This document shows, piece by piece, positions 1 to 12,488 of a stretch of 64,000 nt of DNA; the stretch's first letter is position 1; every line of letters starts with the position of its first letter. Source of the stretch: Atherix ibis (taxonomy: Eukaryota > Arthropoda > Insecta > Diptera > Athericidae); the NCBI GenBank assembly GCA_958298945.1, contig OY282605.1, positions 25,708,811-25,772,810 on the forward strand, read 5' to 3'. Position numbers and translations under genes: made by a program. The notes beneath the pieces were generated by a model, which had not been told where the DNA came from, ran no database searches, and saw only the letters and a program-made list of their open reading frames with translations.

Positions 1-3000
1 TTGATGTGGATTCACATTGAGCAATCGACGGAATACTGCAAGTTTTCATAGCATCGTTCCAGTGATAACCATCTGGACAGTTTCTCACAAGTGCTTGTCC
101 GTTTTCACATTCAATGAATTTAGTACAATCGGTTGGGTGCTTTTTAAATCCTGATGATATACCAGTACAGTCTGTATTTGATGTGGATTCACATTGAGCA
201 ATCGACGGAATACTACAAGTTTTCATAGCATCGTTCCAGTGATAACCATCTGGACAGTTTCTCACAAGTGCTTGTCCGTTTTCACATTCAATGAATTTAG
301 TACAATCGGTTGGGTGCTTTTTAAATCCTGATGATATACCAGTACAGTCTGTATTTGATGTGGATTCACATTGAGCAATCGACGGTATACTACAAGTTTT
401 CATAGCATCGTTCCAGTGATAACCATCTGGACAGTTTCTCACAAGTGCTTGTCCGTTGTCACATTCGATGAATTTAGTACAATCTGTTGGGTGCTTTTTA
501 AATCCTGATGATATACCAGTACAGTCTGTATTCGATGTGGATTCACATTGAGCAATCGACGGAATACTACAAGTTTTCATAGCATCGTTCCAGTGATAAC
601 CGTCTGGACAGTTTCTCACAAGTGCTTGTCCGTTATCACATTCGATGAATTTAGTACAATCTGTTGGGTGCTTTTTAAATCCTGATGATATACCAGTACA
701 GTCTGTATTTGATGTGGATTCACATTGAGCAATCGACGGAATACTGCAAGTTTTCATAGCATCGTTCCAGTGATAACCATCTGGACAGTTTCTCACAAGT
801 GCTTTTCCGTTTTCACATTCGATGAATTTAGTACAATCTGTTAGGTGCTTTTTAAATTCTGATGATATACCAATACAGTCTGTATTCGATATGGATTTAC
901 CTTCAGCAATCGACGGAATACTGCAAGTTTTCATAGCATCGTTCCAGTGATAACCATCTGGACAGTTTCTCACAAGTGCTTGTCCGTTTTCACATTCGAT
1001 GAATTTAGTAAAATCTGTTGGATGCTTTCTAAATCCTGACGTAATACCAGTACAGTCTGTATTCGCTGTGGATTCACATTGAGCAATCGACGGAATACTA
1101 CAAGTTTTCATAGCATCGTTCCAGTGATAACCATCTGGACAGTTTCTCACAAGTGCTTGTCCGTTTTCACATTCAATGAATTTAGTACAATCTGTTGGGT
1201 GCTTTTTAAATCCTGATGATATACCTGTACAGTCTGTATTTGATGTGGATTCACATTGAGCAATCGACGGAATACTGCAAGTTTTCAAAGCATCGTTCCA
1301 GTGATAACCATCTGGACAGTTTCTCACAAGTGCTTGTCCGTTTTCACATTCGATGAATTTAGTACAATCTGTTGGGTGCTTTTTAAATCCTGATGATATA
1401 CCAGTACAGTCTATATTTGATGTGGATTCACATTGAGCAATCGAAGGAATACTGCAAGTTTTCATAGCATCGTTCCAGTGATAACCATCTGGACAGTTTC
1501 TCACAAGTGCTTGTCCGTTTTCACATTCAATGAATTTAGTACAATCTGTTGGGTGCTTTTTAAATCCTGATGATATACCTGTACAGTCTGTATTTGATGT
1601 GGATTCACATTGAGCAATCGACGGAATACTGCAAGTTTTCATAGCATCGTTCCAGTGATAACCATCTGGACAGTTTCTCACAAGTGCTTTTCCGTTTTCA
1701 CATTCGATGAATTTAGTACAATCTGTTAGGTGCTTTTTAAATTCTGATGATATACCAATACAGTCTGTATTCGATATGGATTTACCTTCAGCAATCGACG
1801 GAATACTGCAAGTTTTCATAGCATCGTTCCAGTGATAACCATCTGGACAGTTTCTCACAAGTGCTTGTCCGTTTTCACATTCGATGAATTTAGTACAATC
1901 TGTTGGGTGCTTTCTAAATCCTGATGATATACCAGTACAGTCTATATTTGATGTGGATTCACATTGAGCAATCGAAGGAATACTGCAAGTTTTCATAGCA
2001 TCGTTCCAGTGATAACCATCTGGACAGTTTCTCACAAGTGCTTGTCCGTTTTCACATTCAATGAATTTAGTACAATCTGTTGGGTGCTTTTTAAATCCTG
2101 ATGATATACCTGTACAGTCTGTATTTGATGTGGATTCACATTGAGCAATCGACGGAATACTGCAAGTTTTCAAAGCATCGTTCCAGTGATAACCATCTGG
2201 ACAGTTTCTCACAAGTGCTTGTCCGTTTTCACATTCGATGAATTTAGTACAATCTGTTGGGTGCTTTTTAAATCCTGATGATATACCAGTACAGTCTATA
2301 TTTGATGTGGATTCACATTGAGCAATCGAAGGAATACTGCAAGTTTTCATAGCATCGTTCCAGTGATAACCATCTGGACAGTTTCTCACAAGTGCTTGTC
2401 CGTTTTCACATTCAATGAATTTAGTACAATCTGTTGGGTGCTTTTTAAATCCTGATGATATACCTGTACAGTCTGTATTTGATGTGGATTTACATTGAGC
2501 AATCGACGGAATACTACAAGTTTTCATAGCATCGTTCCAGTGATAACCATCTGGACAGTTTCTCACAAGTGCTTGTCCGTTTTCACATTCAATGAATTTA
2601 GTACAATCGGTTGGGTGCTTTTTAAATCCTGATGATATACCAGTACAGTCTGTATTTGATGTGGATTCACATTGAGCAATCGACGGAATACTACAAGTTT
2701 TCATAGCATCGTTCCAGTGATAACCATCTGGACAGTTTCTCACAAGTGCTTGTCCGTTTTCACATTCGATAAATTTAATACAATCGGTTGGGTGCTTTTT
2801 AAATCCTGATGATAAACCAGTACAGTCTGTATTTGATGTGGATTCACATTGAGCAATCGACGGAATACTGCAAGTTTTCATAGCATCGTTCCAGTGATAA
2901 CCATCTGGACAGTTTCTCACAAGTGCTTGTCCGTTTTCACATTCAATGAATTTAGTACAATCTATTGGGTGCTTTTTAAATCCTGATGATATACCAGTAC

Positions 3001-6000
3001 AGTCTGTATTTGATGTGGATTCACATTGAGCAATCGACGGAATACTGCAAGTTTTCATAGCATCGTTCCAGTGATAACCATCTGGACAGTTTCTCACAAG
3101 TGCTTGTCCGTTTTCACATTCAATGAATTTAGTACAATCTGTTGGGTGCTTTTTAAATCCTGATGATATACCAGTACAGTCTGTATTCGATGTGGATTCA
3201 CATTGAGCAATCGACGGAATACTACAAGTTTTCATAGCATCGTTCCAGTGATAACCATCTGGACAGTTTCTCACAAGTGCTTTTCCGTTTTCACATTCAA
3301 TGAATTTAGTACAATCTGTTGGGTGCTTTTTAAATCCTGATGATATACCAGTGCAATCTGTATTTGATGTGGATTCACATTGAGCAATCGACGGAATACT
3401 ACAAGTTTTCATAGCATCGTTCCAGTGATAACCATCTGGACAGTTTCTCACAAGTGCTTTTCCGTTTTCACATTCGATGAATTTAGTACAATCTGTTGGG
3501 TGCTTTTTAAATCCTGATGATACACCAATACAGTCTGTATTCGATGTGGATTCACATTGAGCAATCGACGGAATACTACAAGTTTTCATTGCATCGTTCC
3601 AGTGATAACCATCTGGACAGTTTCTCACAAGTGCTTGTCCGTTTTCACATTCGATGAATTTAGTACAATCTGTTGGGTGCTTTTTAAATCCTGATGATAT
3701 ACCAGTACAGTCTGTATTCGGTGTGGATTCACATTGAGCAATCGACGGAATACTACAAGTTTTCATAGCATCGTTCCAGTGATAACCATCTGGACAGTTT
3801 CTCACAAGTGCTTTTCCGTTTTCACATTCGATGAATTTAGTACAATCTGTTGGGTGCTTTTTAAATCCTGATGATACACCAATACAGTCTGTATTTGATG
3901 TGGATTCACATTGAGCAATCGACGGAATACTGCAAGTTTTCAAAGCATCGTTCCAGTGATAACCATCTGGACAGTTTCTCACAAGTGCTTGTCCGTTTTC
4001 ACATTCGATGAATTTAGTACAATCTGTTGGGTGCTTTTTAAATCCTGATGATATACCAGTACAGTCTGTATTCGGTGTGGATTCACATTGAGCAATCGAC
4101 GGAATACTACAAGTTTTCATTGCATCGTTCCAGTGATAACCATCTGGACAGTTTCTCACAAGTGCTTGTCCGTCTTCACATTCAATGAATTTAGTACAAT
4201 CGGTTGGGTGCTTTTTAAATCCTGATAATATACCAGTACAGTCTGTATTCGGTGTGGATTCACATTGAGCAATCGACGGAATACTACAAGTTTTCATAGC
4301 ATCGTTCCAGTGATAACCGTCTGGACAGTTTCTCACAAGTGCTTGTCCGTTATCACATTCGATGAATTTAGTACAATCTGTTGGGTGCTTTTTAAATCCT
4401 GATGATATACCAGTACAGTCTGTATTTGATGTGGATTCACATTGAGCAATCGACGGAATACTGCAAGTTTTCATAGCATCGTTCCAGTGATAACCATCTG
4501 GACAGTTTCTCACAAGTGCTTGTCCGTCTTCACATTCAATGAATTTAGTACAATCTGTTGGGTGCTTATTAAATCCTGATGATATACCAGTACAGTCTGT
4601 ATTCGATGTGGATTCACATTGAGCAATCGACGGAATACTACAAGTTTTCATAGCATCGTTCCAGTGATAACCATCTGGACAGTTTCTCACAAGTGCTTGT
4701 CCGTTTTCACATTCAATGAATTTAGTACAATCTGTTGGGTGCTTTTTAAATCCTGATGATATACCAGTACAGTCTGTATTTGATGTGGATTCACATTGAG
4801 CAATCGACGGAATACTACAAGTTTTCATAGCATCGTTCCAGTGATAACCATCTGGACAGTTTCTCACAAGTGCTTGTCCGTTTTCACATTCAATGAATTT
4901 AGTACAATCGGTTGGGTGCTTTTTAAATCCTGATAATATACCAGTACAGTCTGTATTCGGTGTGGATTCACATTGAGCAATCGACGGAATACTACAAGTT
5001 TTCATAGCATCGTTCCAGTGATAACCGTCTGGACAGTTTCTCACAAGTGCTTGTCCGTTATCACATTCGATGAATTTAGTACAATCTGTTGGGTGCTTTT
5101 TAAATCCTGATGATATACCAGTACAGTCTGTATTTGATGTGGATTCACATTGAGCAATCGACGGAATACTGCAAGTTTTCATAGCATCGTTCCAGTGATA
5201 ACCATCTGGACAGTTTCTCACAAGTGCTTGTCCGTCTTCACATTCAATGAATTTAGTACAATCTGTTGGGTGCTTATTAAATCCTGATGATATACCAGTA
5301 CAGTCTGTATTCGATGTGGATTCACATTGAGCAATCGACGGAATACTACAAGTTTTCATAGCATCGTTCCAGTGATAACCATCTGGACAGTTTCTCACAA
5401 GTGCTTGTCCGTTTTCACATTCAATGAATTTAGTACAATCTGTTGGGTGCTTTTTAAATCCTGATGATATACCAGTACAGTCTGTATTTGATGTGGATTC
5501 ACATTGAGCAATCGACGGAATACTACAAGTTTTCATAGCATCGTTCCAGTGATAACCATCTGGACAGTTTCTCACAAGTGCTTGTCCGTTTTCACATTCA
5601 ATGAATTTAGTACAATCTGTTGGGTGCTTTTTAAATCCTGATGATATACCAGTACAGTCTGTATTTGATGTGGATTCACATTGAGCAATCGACGGAATAC
5701 TACAAGTTTTCATAGCATCGTTCCAGTGATAACCATCTGGACAGTTTCTCACAAGTGCTTGTCCGTCTTCACATTCAATGAATTTAGTACAATCGGTTGG
5801 GTGCTTTTTAAATCCTGATGATATACCAGTACAGTCTGTATTCGCTGTGGATTCACATTGAGCAATCGACGGAATACTACAAGTTTTCATAGCATCGTTC
5901 CAGTGATAACCATCTGGACAGTTTCTCATAAGTGCTTGTCCGTTATCACATTCGATGAATTTAGTACAATCTGTTGGGTGCTTTTTAAATCCTGATGATA

Positions 6001-9000
6001 TACCAGTACAGTCTGTATTCGATGTGGATTCACATTGAGCAATTGACGGAATACTACAAGTTTTCATAGCATCGTTCCAGTGATAACCATCTGGACAGTT
6101 TCTCACAAGTGCTTGTCCGTTTTCACATTCGATGAATTTAGTACAATCTGTTGGGTGCTTTTTAAATCCTGATAATATACCTGTACAGTCTGTATTCGAT
6201 GTGGATTCACATTGAGCAATCGACGGAATACTACAAGTTTTCATAGCATCGTTCCAGTGATAACCGTCTGGACAGTTTCTCACAAGTGCTTGTCCGTTTT
6301 CACATTCAATGAATTTAGTACAATCTGTTGGGTGCTTTTTAAATCCTGATGATATACCAGTACAGTCTGTATTCGGTGTGGATTCACATTGAGCAATCGA
6401 CGGAATACTACAAGTTTTCATAGCATCGTTCCAGTGATAACCATCTGGACAGTTTCTCACAAGTGCTTGTCCGTTTTCACATTCGATGAATTTAGTACAA
6501 TCTGTTGGGTGCTTTTTAAATCCTGATGATATACCAGTACAGTCTGTATTTGATGTGGATTCACATTGAGCAATCGACGGAATACTGCAAGTTTTCATAG
6601 CATCGTTCCAGTGATAACCATCTGGACAGTTTCTCACAAGTGCTTGTCCGTTTTCACATTCGATGAATTTAGTACAATCTGTTGGGTGCTTTTTAAATCC
6701 TGATGATATACCAGTACAGTCTGTATTCGATGTGGATTCACATTGAGCAATCGACGGAATACTACAAGTTTTCATAGCATCATTCCAGTGATAACCATCT
6801 GGACAGTTTCTCACAAGTGCTTGTCCGTTTTCACATTCGATGAATTTAGTACAATCTGTTGGGTGCTTTTTAAATCCTGATGATATACCAGTACAGTCTG
6901 TATTCGATGTGGATTCACATTGAGCAATCGACGGAATACTACAAGTTTTCATAGCATCGTTCCAGTGATAAACGTCTGGACAGTTTCTCACAAGTGCTTG
7001 TCCGTTTTCACATTCGATGAATTTAGTACAATCTGTTGGGTGCTTTTTAAATCCTGATGATATACCAGTACAGTCTGTATTCGATGTGGATTCACATTGA
7101 GCAATCGAAGGAATACTACAAGTTTTCATAGCATCGTTCCAGTGATAACCATCTGGACAGTTTCTCACAAGTGCTTGTCCGTCTTCACATTCAATGAATT
7201 TAGTACAATCTGTTGGGTGCTTTTTAAATCCTGATGATATACCAGTACAGTCTGTATTCGATGTGGATTCACATTGAGCAATCGACGGAATACTACAAGC
7301 TTTCATAGCATCGTTCCAGTGATAACCATCTGGACAGTTTCTCACAAGTGCTTGTCCGTTTTCACATTCGATGAATTTAGTACAATCTGTTGGGTGCTTT
7401 TTAAATCCTGATGATATACCAGTACAGTCTGTTTTCGATGTGGATTCACATTGAGCAATCGACGGAATACTACAAGTTTTCATAGCATCGTTCCAGTGAT
7501 AACCATCTGGACAGTTTCTCACAAGTGCTTGTCCGTTTTCACATTCAATGAATTTAGTACAATCTGTTGGGTGCTTTTTAAATCCTGATGATATACCAGT
7601 ACAGTCTGTATTTGATGTGGATTCACATTGAGCAATCGACGGAATACTACAAGCTTTCATAGCATCGTTCCAGTGATAACCATCTGGACAGTTTCTCACA
7701 AGTGCTTGTCCGTTTTCACATTCAATAAATTTAGTACAATCGGTTGGGTGCTTTTTAAATCCTGATGATATACCAGTACAGTCTGTATTTGATGTGGATT
7801 CACATTGAGCAATCGACGGAATACTACAAGTTTTCATAGCATCGTTCCAGTGATAACCATCTGGACAGTTTCTCACAAGTGTTTGTCCGTTTTCACATTC
7901 AATGTATTTAGTACAATCTGTTGGGTGCTTTTTAAATCCTGATGATATACCAGTACAGTCTGTATTTGATGTGGATTCACATTGAGCAATCGACGGAATA
8001 CTACAAGTTTTCATTGCATCGTTCCAGTGATAACCATCTGGACAGTTTCTCACAAGTGCTTGTCCGTTTTCACATTCGATGAATTTAGTACAATCTGTTG
8101 GGTACTTTTTAAATCCTGATGATATACCAGTACAGTCTGTATTCGATGTGGATTCACATTGAGCAATCGACGGAATACTACAAGTTTTCATAGCATCGTT
8201 CCAGTGATAACCGTCTGGACAGTTTCTCACAAGTGCTTGTCCGTTATCACATTCGATAAATTTAGTACAATCTGTTGGGTGCTTTTTAAATCCTGATGAT
8301 ATACCAGTACAGTCTGTATTTGATGTGGATTCACATTGAGCAATCGACGGAATACTGCAAGTTTTCATAGCATCGTTCCAGTGATAACCGTCTGGACAGT
8401 TTCTCACAAGTGCTTGTCCGTTATCACATTCGATAAATTTAGTACAATCTGTTGGGTGCTTTTTAAATCCTGATGATATACCAGTACAGTCTGTATTTGA
8501 TGTGGATTCACATTGAGCAATCGACGGAATACTGCAAGTTTTCATAGCATCGTTCCAGTGATAACCATCTGGACAGTTTCTCACAAGTGCTTGTCCGTCT
8601 TCACATTCAATGAATTTAGTACAATCTGTTGGGTGCTTTTTAAATCCTGATGATATACCAGTACAGTCTGTATTTGATGTGGATTCACATTGAGCAATCG
8701 ACGGAATACTGCAAGTTTTCATAGCATCGTTCCAGTGATAACCATCTGGACAGTTTCTCACAAGTGCTTCTCCGTTTTCACATTCGATGAATTTAGTACA
8801 ATCTGTTGGGTGCTTTTTAAATCCTGATGATAAACCTGTACAGTCTGTATTTGATGTGGATTCACATTGAGCAATCGACGGAATACTACAAGTTTTCATA
8901 GCATCGTTCCAGTGATAACCATTTGGACAGTTTCTCACAAGTGCTTCTCCGTTTTCACATTCAATGAATTTAGTACAATCTGTTGGGTGCTTTTTAAATC

Positions 9001-9171
9001 CTGATGATAAACCTGTACAGTCTGTATTTGATGTGGATTCACATTGAGCAATCGACGGAATACTACAAGTTTTCATAGCATCGTTCCAGTGATAACCATC
9101 TGGACAGTTTCTCACAAGTGCTTCTCCGTGTTCACATTCGATGAATTTAGTACAATCCGTTGGGTATATGT
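1..9171 (-). repeat. 177-bp coding tandem repeat, about 52 units
   Basis: Each unit is 177 bp (59 codons) and encodes one CBM14 domain. Marker positions at 4, 181, 358, 535, 712 and so on to 9031 fall exactly on multiples of 177 (51 periods). There is therefore no net frame-changing indel over 9 kb. Units differ by only a few bases, mostly at the same sites (ENG/DNG/EDG, GQA/GKA/GEA, TGC/TGT). This indicates recent expansion or homogenisation. It is coding sequence, not a satellite. Confidence 0.95.
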
Positions 9172-9319
9172 AAAATTTCACGTTCACATTATCACATGGT
9201 GTTTCTTGAATTGAACTTATTTCAATAAATGTTTGCACCAGAATATATATTGTAATAAAACCTATAAAACACTTTTTATTAATCTATTTTTTTTAATTTT
9301 ACTATGTTTTACCTTTCAT
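1..9319 (-). CDS. Giant secreted poly-CBM14 (peritrophin-A) chitin-binding protein, 3' end outside window
   Basis: A secreted protein expected to bind or cross-link chitin outside the cell, for example in the peritrophic matrix or a cuticle-like layer. The first exon is only seven bases (9319-9313, ATGAAAG). A 51-bp GT-AG intron (9312-9262) follows, and exon 2 runs from 9261 off the left edge. Splicing gives an N-terminus starting MKGFITIYILVQTF, a good signal peptide. At least 3,089 residues are encoded with no stop that I could find. The body is 52 complete CBM14 domains of 59 residues, each with six cysteines and the core DCTKFIEC, then NCPDGYHWND. The first domain is the most diverged before its second cysteine. 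There are no linkers between domains: the last Cys of one is followed directly by the short lead into the next. The domain class and reading frame are seen directly; the tissue role is inferred. The total domain number is unknown because the gene leaves the window. Confidence 0.9.
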
Positions 9320-9363
9320 TATTTTTACAATGATGATAAACTTTATTAATATCCGTTCAAGTA

Positions 9364-9401
9364 GCGACTAAATTAATATAGAATTTTCATCTCCTTATAT
9401 A
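9364..9401 (-). promoter_or_regulatory. Putative TATA box and initiator of the giant CBM14 gene
   Basis: On the minus strand TATATAAG begins at 9401, and an initiator-like TTAGTC has its A at 9369, 32 bases downstream. That is normal arthropod TATA-to-start spacing and would leave a 5' UTR of about 50 bases before the ATG at 9319. The neighbouring five-domain gene has the same arrangement. Confidence 0.55.
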
Positions 9402-11247
9402 TTCTGGCTATAGGTTGCTTGATTTTGATATAGACTTCTTATCGAATTTTTACTAATCTTCTTTAATAATTTCTTATCTAAGTTGTTTTTTAGGATTATC
9501 TAGAAAAATACATACACTTTTGTGCAAATTAAGAACTTAATATTGTTTTATCTTAAGATATTATTGAATGATTTAAATTATAGTTAATATATATAATATA
9601 TCATAGATTTTATATTTTATTAATATGTATACTCATATATGTGTGTATATTAATTAAGATACTCGTAATTTAGCAGGGGAAAAGAAAATGATGTGTTCTT
9701 TTAAATGATAGTGTGATTAATAAATCAAAATAAAATATACAAGCACAGCAAATTATTAATTAATAGATATTATAGATAATATATTAATTTATTTATTTTA
9801 TAAGTAATTATAGAAACTACGTATTGAGTACGTAATTAAAAATATATCAAATTTGTACAAATTTTTTTCGAATAATTTTCTAACAATATTTAATAACTGA
9901 TAAATTTAATTAATAAAGCATTTTGATAAAAGTGAATTAATTGTTCTAAATGGTAAAATTTTATCTCCGTTTGGATCCTTTGCAATTGTTTTAAAAAAAT
10001 TATAAATATCTCCTATAAAAATTTAATTTATTAACGTAAAGAAAAAAAATATAGTATATAATTAACTGACCATAATATATAAATAATTAATGACAAACTC
10101 AATGAATATGATATTTGTTAATTGTAAGTGTTAATCAATTTGGGTATATCTCCAATATAGAAATGACTAAAAGTATTGATAATTATAAGAAATTAAATTA
10201 TTGTTTTATTAATATAAGTATTTATGAGTGTATATCTTATCTAAATACACATAATATTAATAAATGTGCAAAATTATTACGCAGTCTTTATTATACAATT
10301 ACTTACATATTAACATATGGCTATAAAACAGAATTACATTCATTTTAAATATTATTTAAATTTAGTATATACTAATGATGACGTAATTGAAAATATACTG
10401 ACGTAAATTTTTTTATTAGATAAGATTAAATAGTTTTGGCTAATGAATGAAATAAGTTCAATATTTGAAATTATTACACCAAATATATGCTGATGCAGAC
10501 GTTTCAAATTTAAAAAAAAAAATTCATCGAAAATACAGATTAAATAAATTATTGATTTTTTTTAAATTTTTGATATTAATTTAATTATAAATTAATTGTG
10601 TTAATTCTTTTAGTATTAATTTACCATTATATTAATATATAATAATTCCCTTGCAAACAGAACAGTTTTAATTATTACAAATACTTTTCTGATAGTAAGC
10701 AACAAAAAAAATTCTCAATTATTTTTAATAAAAATACAAAAAACATAAGATTTTAATTAAAAATAAATTAATTGATAATAATTCAGTTAAATTACTTAAT
10801 TATAAGTAGTGATTATATTGTGTGTGTTCAGGTATTGTGATTCAATTATTTGCAAGCAACATGTTTCTGGCCACATTTGCTTAAACATGTTGCTGATTTA
10901 TAATTTGCGCCTAACAATATGTGATTTGGATTGCAATTGCCATAGTACTAAAATTTCAATTGTAATTCATAATAAAATGCTTGTAATTTTTTATTGTATA
11001 TTTTGGATTTTTATTACGTTCTGATAAGAATATCTAAATTTTGTGTTAATGTGTGCGCCGATATTCGATTAATATTATTGAGGCGGATTTGTCTTTTAAT
11101 TTTACATATAAAACATTTGCAAATGAAATCAAGATTATGTAAAATTGCAAATGAAAACTTGTTATCGAAAATTATATATACAAGAGTAAACAGCATAAAT
11201 AATTTGCCAATGTCACAAGCATATTAAAAATTGATTATGAAATTCTC
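9402..11247. other. AT-rich intergenic region between divergent CBM14 genes
   Basis: I see no convincing gene here. Short open frames at 10115-10348 and 10809-11227 have AT-driven composition and no recognisable domains. The region lies between two divergently transcribed chitin-binding genes and may hold shared upstream regulatory sequence. Confidence 0.5.
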
Positions 11248-11296
11248 TATAAAAGGTAGAAAATTTTTCATTTTTGGATTATATTTTATCCATCAG
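11248..11296 (+). promoter_or_regulatory. Putative TATA box and initiator of the four-domain CBM14 gene
   Basis: TATAAAAG lies at 11248-11255 and an initiator-like TCAGAG at 11293-11298. The 47-base gap from the TATA box to the initiator A is longer than usual, so the exact start site is uncertain. The ATG is at 11333. Confidence 0.4.
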
Positions 11297-11332
11297 AGTG
11301 TAAAGAGTAATTAGCTAGGAAAGGAATCGATA

Positions 11333-12247
11333 ATGACGAGTAAAATTTCTTTTTTTTTATGTAACAAAATCAACCATATTTTAAATAAATATTTTTTTCC
11401 TTTAGAATATACCTTCAGTATATTGGTCGTAGTTACGAGTATTATTGGACTTGGTTTAGCTGTCGAGTGTCCTAACAGCGGAACTCATTTTTTCGAAGAT
11501 CCCGATGACTGTAGTGGATTTTATAAATGTAAAAATTCTTTTCTGACTCATCATACATGCCCAAAAAATACTTACTGGGATTCTATGTATGAGGAATGTT
11601 CAAGGAATATTCCAACATCATGTGAAAGTGATAAATGCCCACAAACTGGTACATCATATCGTAAGCATCCTAGTGATTGTAGGAAATTCATCAAATGTAA
11701 GAATGGCGTTGAAACTGAAATGCACTGTCCTCATCATCAACATTGGAATGACGATTCAGAAGAATGTGACCATCCCAGTACAGCTGGTTGTGTAAAAAGT
11801 GACATATGTGAAAATGATGAGTTACATTATGTAAAACATCCCGTCGACTGTAGTAAGTTTATTGAATGTGAGGATGGAATTGGAAAAGAAGTTCAATGCC
11901 CCAGAGGACTTCACTGGGATGAATCTGAGGAAACATGTAATGATCCTCTAACAGCAAACTGTATATCTAGACCGCCAATATATCCAACATCGTTGCCACC
12001 TCATCCGATGCCCCCACATCCGATGCCACCACATCCGATGCCACCACATCCGATCCCACCAGAAGGTGGTCCAATACAACCACCTCAAGGCTATTGCCGA
12101 AAGCAATACGCTGCACATCCAGCATTTTGTACTAAATTTATCCAATGCTCTAATGGCATGATTTACATATTGGATTGTCCAGATGGATTACATTTCAATG
12201 AGCGAGAGAATGTTTGCGATTGGCCAAAAGATGCCCATTGTTATTGA
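11333..12247 (+). CDS. Secreted four-domain CBM14 chitin-binding protein
   Basis: Exon 1 is seven bases (ATGACGA, 11333-11339). The intron is 66 bp (11340-11405, GTAAAA to CCTTTAG), and exon 2 is 11406-12247. The intron length is divisible by three and has no stop, so the unspliced frame also reads open, but splicing gives a far better signal peptide (MTKYTFSILVVVTSIIGLGL, cut near residue 21). The mature protein, about 282 residues with the signal, has four six-cysteine CBM14 domains starting near residues 24, 80, 134 and 230. A proline linker with four PHPMP/PHPIP units separates domains 3 and 4. It probably binds chitin in an extracellular matrix. A poly(A) signal AATAAA lies near 12412. 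The first two domains have diverged most (FYKC and FIKC cores). The family call is secure; the tissue is inferred. Confidence 0.85.
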   Translation: MTSKISFFLCNKINHILNKYFFPLEYTFSILVVVTSIIGLGLAVECPNSGTHFFEDPDDCSGFYKCKNSFLTHHTCPKNTYWDSMYEECSRNIPTSCESDKCPQTGTSYRKHPSDCRKFIKCKNGVETEMHCPHHQHWNDDSEECDHPSTAGCVKSDICENDELHYVKHPVDCSKFIECEDGIGKEVQCPRGLHWDESEETCNDPLTANCISRPPIYPTSLPPHPMPPHPMPPHPMPPHPIPPEGGPIQPPQGYCRKQYAAHPAFCTKFIQCSNGMIYILDCPDGLHFNERENVCDWPKDAHCY

Positions 12248-12488
12248 CTATGAAATCAAAACGTTATTCGAAGTTGTAGCGGCTAATTTAAGATTATCTT
12301 TTATAAAACTTATAAAATGTTTATGTAAAAAAAAATGTCCTATTCATAATGCAAAACTAATAAAAGAACATATTCATAACTAATCGGTAGAATTTATTAA
12401 TAATCATAAATAATAAAAGTAAAATAATTTATTTTTTTATTACAAAAATATTTATTTTTAACTGCTAAAATAGAATGTGAATAGTATA

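Noticed and set aside
1..9171. 177-bp array as non-coding satellite DNA
   Set aside because: The unit is exactly 59 codons, the frame is open throughout, cysteines are conserved, and a signal peptide and promoter precede it.
1..9171. CRISPR-like array
   Set aside because: Repeats are contiguous with no spacers, and the genome is animal.
10115..11227. Small genes upstream of the four-domain CBM14 gene
   Set aside because: AT-driven composition, no domain, no signal peptide and no splice or promoter support.
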